DNA of 64,000 nt, from NCBI RefSeq assembly GCF_003086295.3, contig NC_092045.1, positions 92,270,693-92,334,692 of the forward strand, read 5' to 3'. The notes under the pieces were generated by a model. It saw only the letters and a program-made list of their open reading frames with translations, was not told the origin of the DNA and made no database searches. How positions within the stretch are numbered: position 1 is the first letter of the stretch; each line of letters starts with the position of its first letter. Both the position numbers and the translations under genes were made by a program. This DNA comes from Arachis hypogaea (Eukaryota; Streptophyta; Magnoliopsida; Fabales; Fabaceae). Of this stretch, positions 10,993 to 21,674 are shown piece by piece.

Positions 10993-11082
10993 AACCCAGA
11001 CAAAATGAGGAAGGATTAAGTAGAGGTAGATTCAGTGCTGGGTAGAGGAACACCAACTTACAAATCACTTAAAAAACTGCAG
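10993..11082 (+). pseudogene. Captured CYP97B-like P450, following exon
   Basis: Flanked by CTGCAG on both sides. Encodes NPDKMRKD, an in-frame stop, then VEVDSVLGRGTPTYKSLKKL, matching the CYP97B segment after the I-helix exon. Exon order and spacing with an intervening intron-like stretch (10863-10992) indicate capture of genomic DNA rather than cDNA. The in-frame TAA makes it non-coding. Confidence 0.78.
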
Positions 11083-11243
11083 TAGGTGCTCATTTCATGT
11101 CAGATTTTTACTTGCTTCCACCTGTTTGATAGCCAATATTTTATAAGGAAATACAAGGTATATAAATTTATCACAAACGGTCAATAATCTTATTTTCTAG
11201 GGAAAAAGGGAAAGGAAGAGAGAGGGGGGCTCGCCATGTCAAG

Positions 11244-11345
11244 ATGAAAAATAGGCTCAAGTACTTTGCGGATCAGAAGGCTGAAGGGATTAACCCATAC
11301 CTGCACAAGTTCTCTGTGACCATGTCAATTAGTCAATACATTAAC
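11244..11345 (+). pseudogene. Captured lysyl-tRNA synthetase N-terminal fragment
   Basis: The frame from the ATG at 11244 reads MKNRLKYFADQKAEGINPYL, then HKFSVTMSISQYINKY. Plant cytosolic lysyl-tRNA synthetases have RLKYLAAxKAxGxNPYPHKF followed by SMSI..YI..Y at the start of the anticodon-binding region, so the match is specific. It changes to unrelated sequence after YESLG. No catalytic motifs are present. Confidence 0.78.
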
Positions 11346-11434
11346 AAATATGAATCATTGGGATGCTGTTTTTGTAGTCAATACATTGACAAAAAATATG
11401 CTTGGTTTGTAGTCTAATTATTTACATCTTTTAG

Positions 11435-11540
11435 GCCGTCAGTGTGGCTGTTTTTACAGAAGGGGCCAAAGCAGAAGAAGCTAGAAATGCTAGAGCTAAT
11501 ATAGTTGGTTGCAAAAAACTTATTGAGGAGATTTTTAGTA
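11435..11540 (+). pseudogene. Captured ribosomal protein L1 exon (organellar type)
   Basis: Preceded by TTTTAG (acceptor). Encodes AVSVAVFTEGAKAEEARNAR, then ANIVGCKKLIEEI, matching the L1 segment VAVFAxGxxAxEARxAGADxVGG..LIEEI. It fits bacterial-type L1 of plastids or mitochondria. The downstream exon at 11739 continues the same protein. Confidence 0.8.
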
Positions 11541-11555
11541 ATAAACTGATCTCTT

Positions 11556-11602
11556 TTTCTCTCTCTCTCTCTCTCTCTCTCTTTTGTGTGTGTGTGTGTG
11601 TG
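11556..11602 (+). repeat. (CT)n then (GT)n microsatellite
   Basis: Compound dinucleotide repeat in the intron-like gap between the two L1-like exons. Confidence 0.9.
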
Positions 11603-11738
11603 TAATGTTCATCATATGAATTGGTATTATAGCTTTTTCCATTATAGTTTTTTTCTAGAGATTCAGATTTTCATAGTTTTTTTTTGTGCTTATGTTATTC
11701 ATATCTAATAAAATTTGTATTTGTATCAATTACTACAG

Positions 11739-11806
11739 GTGGTAATAATAAACTTAAAGTTGACAAGTGCTTCTCAACTCCTGAAATGGCACCTCATCTT
11801 GGAAAG
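11739..11806 (+). pseudogene. Captured ribosomal protein L1, following exon
   Basis: Acceptor ACAG, exon encoding KLKVDKCFSTPEMAPHLGK, then donor GTATTT at 11807. L1 proteins have DKCxxTPxMMPxLGK at this point, directly after the LIEEI segment found 200 bp upstream. Both splice signals look usable, so a chimeric transcript across the CACTA interior could splice here. Confidence 0.78.
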
Positions 11807-12309
11807 GTATTTTGAATTTGTCATCTGAATGATTGGTTGGTTTTTCTTCTTTTTCAAATTTTAGTTCTTTTAAATTTTGGAATTTGAAAAGTGAGGGAAG
11901 CCCGAGATTTGATATGATTGCATTGAACATGAACAGGTATTGTTGTTTGGAGTAATGGCTATAGAGATTAAAAGAAAGGCTCCTCATTGTAATAGAAATT
12001 CCTAAATACTCTTTAGTTTTAACAGCTATTGCAACAGTTAGTGTAATCATTAGGACTTGTTAACTGCATTGTTAGTTTGTCATTACTTCTGAATGACAAA
12101 AAGTAATTGGTCAGGATCTATTTTGGACATAAGTCTGTATTTTATCATGTTATTTTTAATATTTTGTAGTTGTAATTAATGTGATTGGAAAATGATGGTA
12201 GTATACTATATTTTGTTTTAAAGTATTTTTTTATTTTAATTTTCTTCTACATTTTTAATAATAAATGATTAGTAGTGTAATAATAATGTATATTAATTTT
12301 TAAAAATTC
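11807..12309 (+). other. CACTA interior, AT-rich, no gene seen
   Basis: Low-complexity AT-rich sequence between the last captured exon and the subterminal repeats. The minus-strand ORF at 11754-12050 has no recognisable motif. Confidence 0.5.
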
Positions 12310-12610
12310 TGTTGGCAGATTTAAAAACCTCCACAGAATAGCTGTTTTTTTAAAATGAAAAAGTCTTTTTGTGGGGGTTTTAAACCATCACAAACATTGA
12401 CCAAGAACTGTCACAAAAGTTTAATATAAAACCCCCACTAAACACACATAAAACCTCCACGGAATAGATTGTGGAGGTTTTTAAAAACCTCCACAAAAGA
12501 CCTCGTGGCACCTCAAATTTTGGGGGTTTTAGAAACCTCCACAAATCATTTGGTGGGGGTTGTAAACCTCCACAAATAAGAGAAAAAACTGCCACAAATA
12601 AACAAAAACC
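12310..12610 (+). repeat. CACTA subterminal repeat array
   Basis: At least six inverted or direct copies of AAACCTCCAC / GTGGAGGTTT / GTGGGGGTTTT within 300 bp, several forming perfect hairpin arms (GTGGAGGTTTTTAAAAACCTCCAC near 12470-12495). CACTA transposases bind such subterminal repeats. Confidence 0.85.
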
Positions 12611-12618
12611 TTGTAGTG

Positions 12619-13305
12619 AAATAACATGCATTACATTCAAAATATCTTGAGATTTTTGTTGTAATGCTTGGCACAAAATATTAATAATTCCCATAATTTC
12701 CTTCATTAAATGTAACGAAAAAATAAATTCAATCGAGGATAGCACTTTGTTGACACTGTAAACCTCACCTCTTTGAGAAGAAGTTGTACCATCATCAATA
12801 ATATTATTAAGAATGGTATGAGTAGCTGCAAACATTCTTATCAAGCTACAAATAGAATGAAAGTGAGAACTCCATCTTGTGTCTTCAGCTCTTTGTAAAG
12901 TGGCCATTTGATTTGCACTTTGACCTGTTTCTAGCTCATCATTAGCAATCAATTTTGTATTTTCAATTTCTTGAGCTTCTTGTAGTTGATCATGTCATTT
13001 GCAAGATGCACTAACAATATTAACAATACAAGTCAATTGTGTGAAAAACTCATGAATTTGAAGTACTTTTCTTGAAGCAGCCACCAGTGCTAATTGCAAT
13101 CTATGAGCAAAACAATGGACATAATATGCTTGTCAGCAATTATTGAGAAATAAAGTTTGTAAACCATTCCATTCCACTCTCATATTATTACTAGCACTAT
13201 CATACCCCTGACCTCGAATGTTTTCAATTTGGAAATTATAAATAGAAAGCACAGACACCAATTCTTTTTTCAGAGTCAAGGCACTAGTATCACTAACACG
13301 TACAA
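12619..13305 (-). pseudogene. hAT transposase, middle part
   Basis: The minus strand reads, from 13305 down, LTLKKEL..., the HCFAHRLQLALVAASRKV-type segment (near 13080-13120), then RAEDTRWSSHFHSICSLIRM and LCQALQQKSQDILNVM (to 12619). These are consecutive segments of the TTF-hAT transposase core. Frame breaks and stops occur. The frame joins 31460 upstream (DTSALTLKKEL restored without the insert) and 7938 downstream. Confidence 0.88.
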
Positions 13306-13978
13306 TGTAACACCCTAACTATTAAAGCTCACGCTTCCGGCTGCGCAACTCTGATAGCTCAGATATTACGACGACTCTTATACTATTTAATACTAAAATA
13401 TGAGCCTGTTTAAAACTTTAAACCTCAATACCGATCCAAAAATACTTTTGCTAAGCAACGTGCATCCATACATACAATAAAACTTACAAAAACTTTCAAA
13501 GAGTACACACATATATATGTATATATATAAATAATATTACAAGCATTATCCAATACAATTCCTATCCCTCTTACAGAATATATCAAGATAAAGGAGAGGG
13601 TACAATAAATAATAATCTAAAGCAATACAGATCATTTCAACAACAACTAAAATAAACTCTTCGTGACTTCTGCGTCCATATCCTAAAAAGGGAAAATGTA
13701 AGGGGGTGAGAACATCATCCTCGAAAGGGTTCTCAGTAGAGGGTTTTTGAGAATTGCTGTATTAGGATACGTGAAGATAAACCGTACCAGTGATTAATAA
13801 CCGTCTTATGTCTCTTTTCAAAAACAACAATTTACAATCAAAGTAAAGTCGGAAATCTTTTCTGAAAGAGGAACCATTCAATTCTCAGAAACTCAAAAGC
13901 CTTTCAAAAAGGTTTATCTATGCTGAATCAAAATAGCCTTTCATATTTTTCCAAACCAGAAACACAAAACCAAAACCA
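13306..13978 (-). repeat. LTR B, left part
   Basis: 673 bp of LTR before the junction with the Athila-like array. By comparison with the related LTR at 43677 some sequence seems missing at the junction, suggesting a deletion. Confidence 0.75.
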
Positions 13979-15688
13979 ACTAATGAGCAAGGGAGGTTCA
14001 CTTTCCCAAGTCTCATTACCAAATAGTTTGGCATTCAGCTTCATGATAGCTCCTAAATATTGAGCAACTTGCTCTCCAGTCACATCTTCATCCTCTTCAG
14101 AGGATGAATAATAGTCAGAGCTCATGAATGGCAGAAGGAGATTTAGTAGAATCTCTATGGTCTCTAAGTGAGCCTCAGATTCCTCAGGATCCTTAATAGG
14201 AAGCTCCTTCTTGCTTGAGGAACGTCCCAGGAGGTCTTCCTCACTGGGATTTTCGTCCTCCTCCTCCTTGATGCATTCGGCCACATTGACTAAGTCAATG
14301 GCCTTGCATTCTCCTTTTGGATTTTCTTCTGTATTGCTTGGGAGAATACTGGGAGGAGTTTCAATAACTTTCTTACTCAGCTGGCCCACTTGTGCCTCCA
14401 AATTCCTAATGGAGGATCTGGTTTCATTCATGAAACTGAAAGTGGCTTTTGACAGATCAGAGACTATATTAGCTAAATTAGAATTATTTTGTTCAGAGTT
14501 CTCTGTCTGTTGCTGAGAAGATGATGGATATGGCTTACTATTATTCAGCCTATTGCGTCCACCATTGTTAAAACCTTGTTGAGGTTTTTGTTGATCCTTC
14601 CATGAGAAATTTGGATGATTTCTCCATGATGAGTTATAGGTGTTTCCATAAGGTTCACCTAAGTAATTAACCTCTGCCATGGCAGGGTTCTCAAGATCAT
14701 AAGCTTCTTCAGAAGCTACCTCTCTAGTACTGTTGGATGCATGTTGCAATCCATTCAGATTTTGAGAGATTATGTTGACCTGTTGAGTCAACATTTTGTT
14801 CTGAGCCAATATGGCATTCAGAGCATCAATTTCAATAACTCCTTTCTTCTGAGGGACCCCATTATTCACGGAATTCCTCTCAGAGGTGTACATGAACTGG
14901 TTGTTTGCAACCATGTCAATGAGTTCTTGAGCCTCTTCAGGCGTTTTCTTCAGGTGAATAGATCCACCTGCAGAATGGTCCAATGACATTTTCGAAAATT
15001 CAGAGAGACCATAATAGAATATATCTAATAGGGTCCATTCTGAAAACATGTCAGATGGACATCTCTTGGTCAGCTGCTTGTATCTTTCCCAAGCTTCATA
15101 GAGGGATTCACCATCTTTTTGTTTGAAGGTTTGAACATCCACTCTCAGCTTGCTCAGCTTTTGAGGAGGAAAGAATTTATCCAAGAAGGCAGTGACCAGC
15201 TTATCCCAGGAGTCCAGACTATCCTTAGGTTGTGAATCCAACCATATTCTAGCTCTGTCTCTTACAGCAAAAGGGAAAAGCATGAGTCTGTAGACTTCAG
15301 GATTAACTCCATTTGTCTTTACAGTATCACAGACCTGCAAGAACTCAGTTAAGAACTGATAAGGATCTTCAGATGGAAGTCCATAAAACTTGCAGTTTTG
15401 TTGCATTAATGCAACTAGTTGAGGCTTAAGCTCAAAGTTATTGGCTCCAATGGCAGGAATGGAGATGCTTCTTCCATCAAACTTGGATGTTGGCTTTGTG
15501 AAGTCACCAAGCATTCTCCTTGCATTATTATTATTATTTTCGGCTGCCATGTCTTTCTCTTGTTCGAAAATTTCTGAAAGGTTGTTTCTGGATTGTTGTA
15601 ATTTAACTTCTCTTAATTTTCTCTTCAGAGTCCTTTCAGGTTCTGGATCAACTTCAACAAGAGTGCCTTTTTCCCTGTTCCTGCTCAT
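13979..15688 (-). pseudogene. Athila-like gag, 3'-truncated copy
   Basis: Identical to the full gag at 22786-24495 apart from one noticed substitution (Ala for Thr in LYEAWERY). The ORF is cut at the junction with LTR B just after PPLLIS and ends after 15 unrelated codons at 13928. The aspartic protease region is lost. The gag matrix/capsid-like core is complete. Confidence 0.9.
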
Positions 15689-15699
15689 ATGAAAGAGAA

Positions 15700-17200
15700 G
15701 AAAACAAGAAAAGAAAAAGGAATCCTCTATGTCACAGTATAGAGATTCCCTTATGTTAGTAGAAGAAGAAAGAGGGTAGAAGAAAGAAGAAGGATGGATT
15801 CGGATTTTTGGATGAAGAGAGGTGAAGAGAAGTGTTAGTAATTAATTAATTAATTAGAATAAGAGAGGAGAAGAGAAATTTTCGAAAATAAATTTTGAAA
15901 AAGGGTTAGTATTTTCGAAAATTAAAGATAAAATATAATTAAAATTAAAACATGAAACAAAAAGAATTTTTGAAAAAGAGAGGGAGAATTTTCAAAAATT
16001 AGAGAGGGAAAAGTAGTTAGGTGGTTTTGAAAAAGATAAGAAACAAACAAAAAGTTAGTTAGTTGATTGAAAAAGATTTGAAATCACATTTTGAAAAAGA
16101 TAAGAAGATAAGAAAAAGATAAGATATTTTGAAATCAAATTTTGAAAAAGATAAAACTTTTGAAAAAGATAAGATAAAAGATAAAAAGATAAATTTGAAA
16201 AAGATATTTGAAAAAGATTTAATTTTTAAAATTACTTAACTAACAAGAAACTACAAGATAAGATTCTAGAACTTAAAGATTGAACCTTTCTTAACAAGAA
16301 AGTAACAAACTTCAAATTTTTGAACCAATCACATTACTTGTTAGTTAATTTTCGAAAATTAGATATAAAAGATAAGAAAAAGATTTTGAAAATATTTTGA
16401 AAAAGATTTTTGACATTTTCGAAAAATAGAAAAAAAAATGAAAAAGATATGATTTTTGAAAAAGATTTTAAAAAGATAAGATTTTTAAAATTGAAATTTT
16501 GACTTGACTTGTAAGAAACAACTAATTTTAAAAAAAATTTTGACCAAGTCAACCCAAAATTTCGAAAATTTGGAGGGAAATAAGGAAAATATATTTTTGA
16601 TTTTTAAATTTTTAAAGAAAAACACAAAAATGACCCAAAACATGAAAATTTTGGATCAAGACACAAGATGCATGCAAGAATGCTATGAATGTCAAGATGA
16701 ACACCAAGAACACTATGAAGATCATGATGAACATCAAGAACATAATTTTGAAAAATTTTTGATGCAAAGAAAACATGCAATACACCAAACTTAGAAATCT
16801 TTAATGCATGAAAAATATGAATGCAAAAATGCACATGAAAAACAACAAAAGACACAAAACAAGAAATCATCAAGATCAGACAAGAAGACTTGTCAAGAAC
16901 AACTTGAAGATCATGAAGAACACTATGAATGCATGAGATTTTCGAAAAATGCAAGAAAAATTTTGAAAGCATGCAATTGACACCAAACTTAAAATTTAAC
17001 ACAAGACTCAAACAAGAAACACAAAATATTTTTTATTTTTATGATTTTCTAATTTTTTTTTTGAATTTTTATTATTTTTTTCGAAAAAATAAATTTTGGA
17101 AAAACAAAAAATAAAAGAAAAATTTTGAAAAAGATTTTTGAAAAGAAAATTACCTAATCTGAGCAACAAGATGAACCGTCAGTTGTTCATACTCGAACAA
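15700..17200 (-). other. Athila-like leader (copy 1), A/G-rich low complexity
   Basis: Non-coding region between PBS and gag. On the plus strand it is dominated by GAAAAAGATAAGA-type repeats (15890-16500), then 16600-17010 with repeated GAACA/CATGAA runs and two copies of ACACCAAACTTA. Small ORFs here are low-complexity translations. Confidence 0.8.
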
Positions 17201-17218
17201 TCCCCGGCAACGGCGCCA
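17201..17218 (-). other. PBS, tRNA-Asp type (copy 1)
   Basis: Minus strand reads TGGCGCCGTTGCCGGGGA, the primer site used by plant Athila-lineage elements (complement of tRNA-Asp 3' end). It lies six bases after the LTR end. Confidence 0.88.
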
Positions 17219-17879
17219 AAAACTTGGTGGACGAAATTGTGATTCATTCTTTTCTTTGTATACTCTGATGACATTGTTTATTTTCACAACTCCGTTCAAC
17301 TAACCAGCAAGTGTACTGGGTCGTCCAAGTAATAAACCTTACGTGAGTAAGGGTCGAATCCACAGAGATTGTTGGTATGAAGCAAGCTATGGTCACCTTG
17401 CAAATCTCAGTCAGGCAGATTAAAATTGTTTTATGGGTTTTCGAAAATTGCAAGTTAAGGAAATAAACAATAAAAGGGATAGAACACTTATGCAGATTCA
17501 TTGGTGGGAATTTCAGATAAGCGGATGGAGATGCTGTAGAGCTCTCGGACGCCTGCTCTCCTATTGCTTCTACTCAATCCTTCTTACTCCTTTCCATGGC
17601 AAGCTTTGTATAGGGGTTCACCATCAACTGTGGCTACTTTCTTCCTCTCGGGGAAATACCCTGTGCGGCTGTCACTCGCACAGCTAACCAGTCTGGAGGC
17701 ATCACCCATGGCTAATGGCTACATCCCATCCTCGCAGTGAAAACTAATGCACGCACTCTGTCACAGTACGGCTAATCACCGGTTGGTTCCCGCTCCTACT
17801 GGAATAGAATCCCTCTTTTGCGTCTGTCACTAACGCCCAGCAGGTTAAAGTTTGAAGCACGTCACAGTCATTCATTACC

Positions 17880-17972
17880 GGAATCCTACTCGGAATACCA
17901 CAGACAAGGTGAGACTTTCCGGATTCCCAGGATCCTACTCGGAATACCACAGACAAGGTGAGACTTTCCGGA
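17880..17972 (+). repeat. 49-bp tandem duplication in Athila-like LTR
   Basis: Two adjacent units containing CCTACTCGGAATACCACAGA and GGTGAGACTTTCCGGA. Also at 26687-26779 in the other LTR. Related LTRs at about 49.6, 55.6, 61.3 and 63.8 kb have one unit only, so the duplication is specific to this subfamily. Confidence 0.85.
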
Positions 17973-18533
17973 TCCTCATAAATGCCGCCATCTATCTAGC
18001 TTATACCACGAAGATTCTGTTGGGGAATCTAAGAGATATGCATTCAAGCTCTGTTGCATGTAGAACGGAAGTGGTTGTCAATCACATACATTCATAAGTG
18101 AGAATAATAATGAGGGTAATTTGACTCATTATATTCATCATGTTCTTGGGTACGAATGAATATCTTGGAATAAGAATAAGAGAGATTTGAATAAAAGAAA
18201 ATAGAACTTCATTAATACTTGAGGTACAGCAGAGCTCCACACCCTTAATCTATGGTGTGCAGAAACTCCACCGTTGAAAATACATAAGTGAAAAGAGGTT
18301 CAGGCATGGCCGAATGGCCAGCCCTCTCTAACGTGATCAATGATCCCCTAAGATGAAGAATAAAACAAAACTGAGATCAAAGATGTCTAATACAATAGAT
18401 AAATATCCTATATATACTAGACTAGCTACTAGGGTTTACATGAGTAAGTAATTGATGTATAAATCCACTTCCGGGGCCCACTTGGTGTATGCTTGGGCTG
18501 AGCTTGATCATTCCACGAGCTAAGGCATTTCTT

Positions 18534-18645
18534 GGCGTCAAACTCCAGGTTATGACGTGTTTTGGGCGTTCAACTCCGGATCATGACGTTTTTCTGGCGT
18601 TTAACTCCAGACAGCAGCTTGTACTTGGCGTTTAACGCCAAGTTA
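18534..18645 (+). repeat. 31-bp-periodic GGCGTT palindromes in LTR
   Basis: GGCG cores at 18534, 18565, 18596 and 18627, each 31 bp apart, followed by partial or perfect complement (last unit TTGGCGTTTAACGCCAA). The same array is at 27341-27452. Confidence 0.88.
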
Positions 18646-19015
18646 CGTCGTCATTCTTCGAATAAAGTATGGACTATTATATATTGTTGGAAAGCCCTGG
18701 ATGTCTACTTTCCAACGCCGTTGAGAGCGCGCCAATTGGAGTTCTGTAGCTCAAGAAAATCCATTTCGAGTGCAGGGAGGTCAGAATCCAACAGCATCAG
18801 CAGTCCTTTTGTCAGCCTTCTTCAGAGTTTTGCTCAAATCCCTCAATTTCAGTCAGAATTTACCTGAAATCACAGAAAAACACACAAACTCATAGTAAAG
18901 TCCAGAAATGTGAATTTAACATAAAAACTAATGAAAACATCCCTAAAAGTAGCTCAAACTTACTAAAAACTATATGAAAACAATGCCAAAAAGCGTATAA
19001 ATTATCCGCTCATCA

Positions 19016-20052
19016 CAACACCAAACTTAAATTGTTGCTTGTCCCCAAGCAACTGAAAATCAAATAGGATAAAAAGAAGAGAATATACTATAAAGTCCAA
19101 AATATCAATGAATATTAATTTAATTAGATGAGCGGGACTTGTAGCTTTTTGTTTCTGAACAGTTTTGGCATCTCACTTTTTCCTTTGAAGTTCAGAGTGA
19201 TTGGCTTCTCTAGGAACTTAGAATTTCAGATAGTGTTATTGACTTTCCTAGTTAGGCATGTTGATTCTTGAACACAGCTACTTTATGAGTCTTGGCTGTG
19301 GCCCTAAGCACTTTGTCTTCCAGTATTACCACCGGATACACAAATACCACAGACACATAACTGGGTGAACCTTTTCAGATTGTGACTCAGCTTTGCTAAA
19401 GTCCCCAGTTAGTGGTGTCCAGAGCTCTTAAGCACACTCTTTAGCTTTAGATCACGACTTTAACCATTCAGTCTCAAGCTTTTCACTTGGACCTTCATGA
19501 CACAAGCACATGGTTAGGGACAGCTTGATTTAGCCGCTTAGGCCTGGATTTTTAATTTCCTTGGGCCCTCCTATCCATTAATGCTCAAAGCCTTGGATCC
19601 TTGCTTTAAAATTTTCGCCACTTTTTTTTTCTTTTTTTTTCACTGCTTTTTCTTGCTTCAAGAATCAATTTCATGATGTTTTTCAGATCATCAATAACAT
19701 TTCTCTTTGTTCATCATTCTTTCAAGAACCAACAATTTTAACACTCATAAACAACAAGATCAAAAATATGCACTGTTCAAGCATTCATTCAGAAAACAAA
19801 AATTATTGCCACCACATCAATATAATTAAATTAAATTCAAGGATAAATTCGAATTCTATGTACTTCTTGTTCTTTTGAATTAAAACATTTTTCATTTAAG
19901 AGAGGTGAAAGACTAATGGATTTTATTCATAGCTTTTAAGGCATGGTTACACACTAATGATCATGAAGTAGAGACAAAAAAAAACATAGATAAACACAAT
20001 GCTTAAAAACCGAAAACAGAAAGAAAATAAAGAACAAGGAATGAATCCACCT
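19016..20052 (-). other. Athila-like 3' noncoding region
   Basis: Between ORF2 and the 3' LTR. Conserved with 59166-60268 of the plus-strand copy. No ORF recognised. The last bases before the LTR on the minus strand read AATTTAAGTTTGGTGTTG, at the polypurine-tract position. Confidence 0.75.
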
Positions 20053-21193
20053 CTAGTGGCGTCTTCTTCTTGAAGGACCAATGATGTTCTTCAACTCTTC
20101 TTTGTCCCTTCCTTGCCTTTGTTGCTCCTCCCTCATTGCTCTTTGATCTTCTCTTATTTCTTGGAGAGTGAGGGCGTGTTCATGGTGTTCCACCCTTAGT
20201 TGTTCAACATTATGGCTCAAGTCTTTCAAAGAGGTACTAAGTTGCTCCCAATAGTTGTTGGGAGGGAAGTGCATTCCTTGAGGCATTTGTTGATGATGAA
20301 CTTCCTCATGTTCTTCTTGAGGGCCGTGAGGAACTTCTCTTGTTTGCTCCATCCTTTTCTTGGTGATGGGCTTGTCTTCTTCAATGGAGACATCTCCATC
20401 TATGATAACTCCAGCTGAGTAGCATAAATGGCATATGAGGTGGGGGAAGGCTAGCCGTGCCATGTATGAAGGCTTGTCAGCTATTTTGTAGAGTTCATTG
20501 GATATGACTTCATGAACTTCCACTTCCTCTCCAATCATGATGCTATGAATCATGATGGCCCGATCCACAGTAACTTCAGATCGGTTGCTTGTAGGGATGA
20601 TGGATCTTTGGATGAACTCCAACCATCCTCTAGCTACAGGCTTGAGGTCCAGTCTTCTTAGTTGGACTGGTTTGCCTTTGGAGTCTACTCTCCATTGGGC
20701 GCCTTCCACACAAATATCCATTAGGACTTGGTCCAACCTTTGATTATAGTTGACCCTTCTTGTGTAGGGGCGTTCATCACCTTGCATCATGGGTAGATGG
20801 AATGCCAACCTCACATTTTCCGGACTGAAATCTAAGTATTTCCCCCGAACCATTGTGATATAGTTCTTTGGATTCGGGTTCATACTTTGATCATGGTTCC
20901 TAGTGATCCATGCATTGGCATAGAACTCTTTGAACCATCAATATTCCAACTTGTTGCATGGGGTTGGTTATGACTTCCCACCCTCTTCTTTGAATTTCAT
21001 GTTGGATTTCCGGATACTCATTCTTTTTTAGCTTGAAAGGGACCTCGGGGATCACCTTCTTCTTTGCCACAACATCATAGAAGTGGTCTTGATGGCTCTT
21101 GGAGATGAATCTCTCCTTCTCCCATGACTCGGAAGTGGAAGCTTTTGCCTTCCCTTTTCCTTTTCTTGAGGATATTCCGGTCTTGGGTGCCAT
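20053..21193 (-). pseudogene. Athila-like ORF2 (plant transposon protein domain), one frameshift
   Basis: Starts MAPKTGISSRKGKGKAKAST (21193). Contains the conserved core ERFISKSHQDHFYDVVAKKK, PEIQHEIQRRGWE, then MNPNPKNYITMVRGKYLDFS, DQRLDQVLMDICVEGAQW, RSIIPTSNRSEVTVDRAIMI and ARLAFPHLICHLCYSAGV. This is the 'putative plant transposon protein' domain (Transposase_32 type, by memory), common in Athila-like elements and of unknown function. A charged coiled-coil tail ends in GPSRRRRH. An extra A near 20930, compared with the copy at 58008, shifts the frame after GILMVQ. Otherwise the sequence is open, about 375 residues in total. Confidence 0.85.
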
Positions 21194-21233
21194 TGATGGT
21201 GAATGAAAAATAAAAAGCTTAGGCTTTTTACCA

Positions 21234-21670
21234 CACCAAACTTAAAATTTGCTCGTCCCGAGCAAAAAAGAAAAGAAGAGTAGAAGAAGAAGAAGAAGAG
21301 AATTTTGGTAGAGAAAGAGAGAAGGGGGTTTGGCTATATGAGAGAAGAAGAGGTAGTGTTGTGTGAAAATGAAGAAGAAAGGAGAGGTATTTATAGGGAG
21401 GGGGGAGGGTTAGGTTTCGGCCAATATGGGTGGGAAAGGGTGGGGAATTGAATTTGAATTTTATGAGGGTAGGTGGGGTTTATAGGGAAGAGGGGGTTGA
21501 TGTGAGTGGTGCATGGGGAAATTGGGAAGAGGAGTTGAGGTGATTGGTGAAGGTTTTTGGGAAGTGTGACATTGAACATGAGATTTGGATTAGGATTAAA
21601 AGAAAAGGTAGGTGGGGATCCTGTGGGGTCCACAGGTCCTGAGGTGAAAAGAAATACCATTCCTTCACCA
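21234..21670 (-). other. Region upstream of ORF2, noncoding
   Basis: Includes ACACCAAACTTAAAATTTGC next to CTCGTCCCGAGC. Small ORFs of Pro/Asn-rich composition on the minus strand are not conserved as proteins in the plus-strand copy (57600-58000). Confidence 0.6.
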
Positions 21671-21674
21671 TATA

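Larger units (their letters stand above)
7939..12618 (+). mobile_element. Gene-fragment-carrying (PACK-type) CACTA transposon
   Basis: Left end CACTACAAGATTTTTA (7939); right end CTTGTAGTG (to 12618), i.e. CACTACAAGG inverted. Flanks are AAA (7936-7938) and AAA (12619-12621), the 3-bp TSD of CACTA/En-Spm elements. Excising it restores the hAT reading frame. Subterminal arrays of AACCTCCAC-type repeats lie at the right end, with a few at the left. No CACTA transposase domain is present in 4680 bp, so it is non-autonomous. The interior holds plus-strand exon fragments resembling several host genes, listed separately. Confidence 0.88.
17225..19015 (-). repeat. Athila-like LTR, copy 1 (1791 bp)
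   Basis: On the minus strand begins TGATGAGCGGATAATT and ends GTCCACCA. About two substitutions were noticed against the LTR at 26032-27822. Contains four GGCGTT-type palindromes at an exact 31-bp spacing (18534-18645) and a 49-bp tandem duplication (17880-17972). AGTTTGGTGTTG directly precedes its 5' side on the minus strand. Confidence 0.92.

Noticed and set aside
14211..15692. Plus-strand ORFs of 81-101 aa, repeated at 23018-24499
   Set aside because: Antisense shadows of the gag-protease gene.
16504..17011. ORFs in the Athila-like leader, duplicated at 25313-25820
   Set aside because: Identical duplication is due to the 5-kb repeat; composition is low complexity and the frame is not kept in the plus-strand element.
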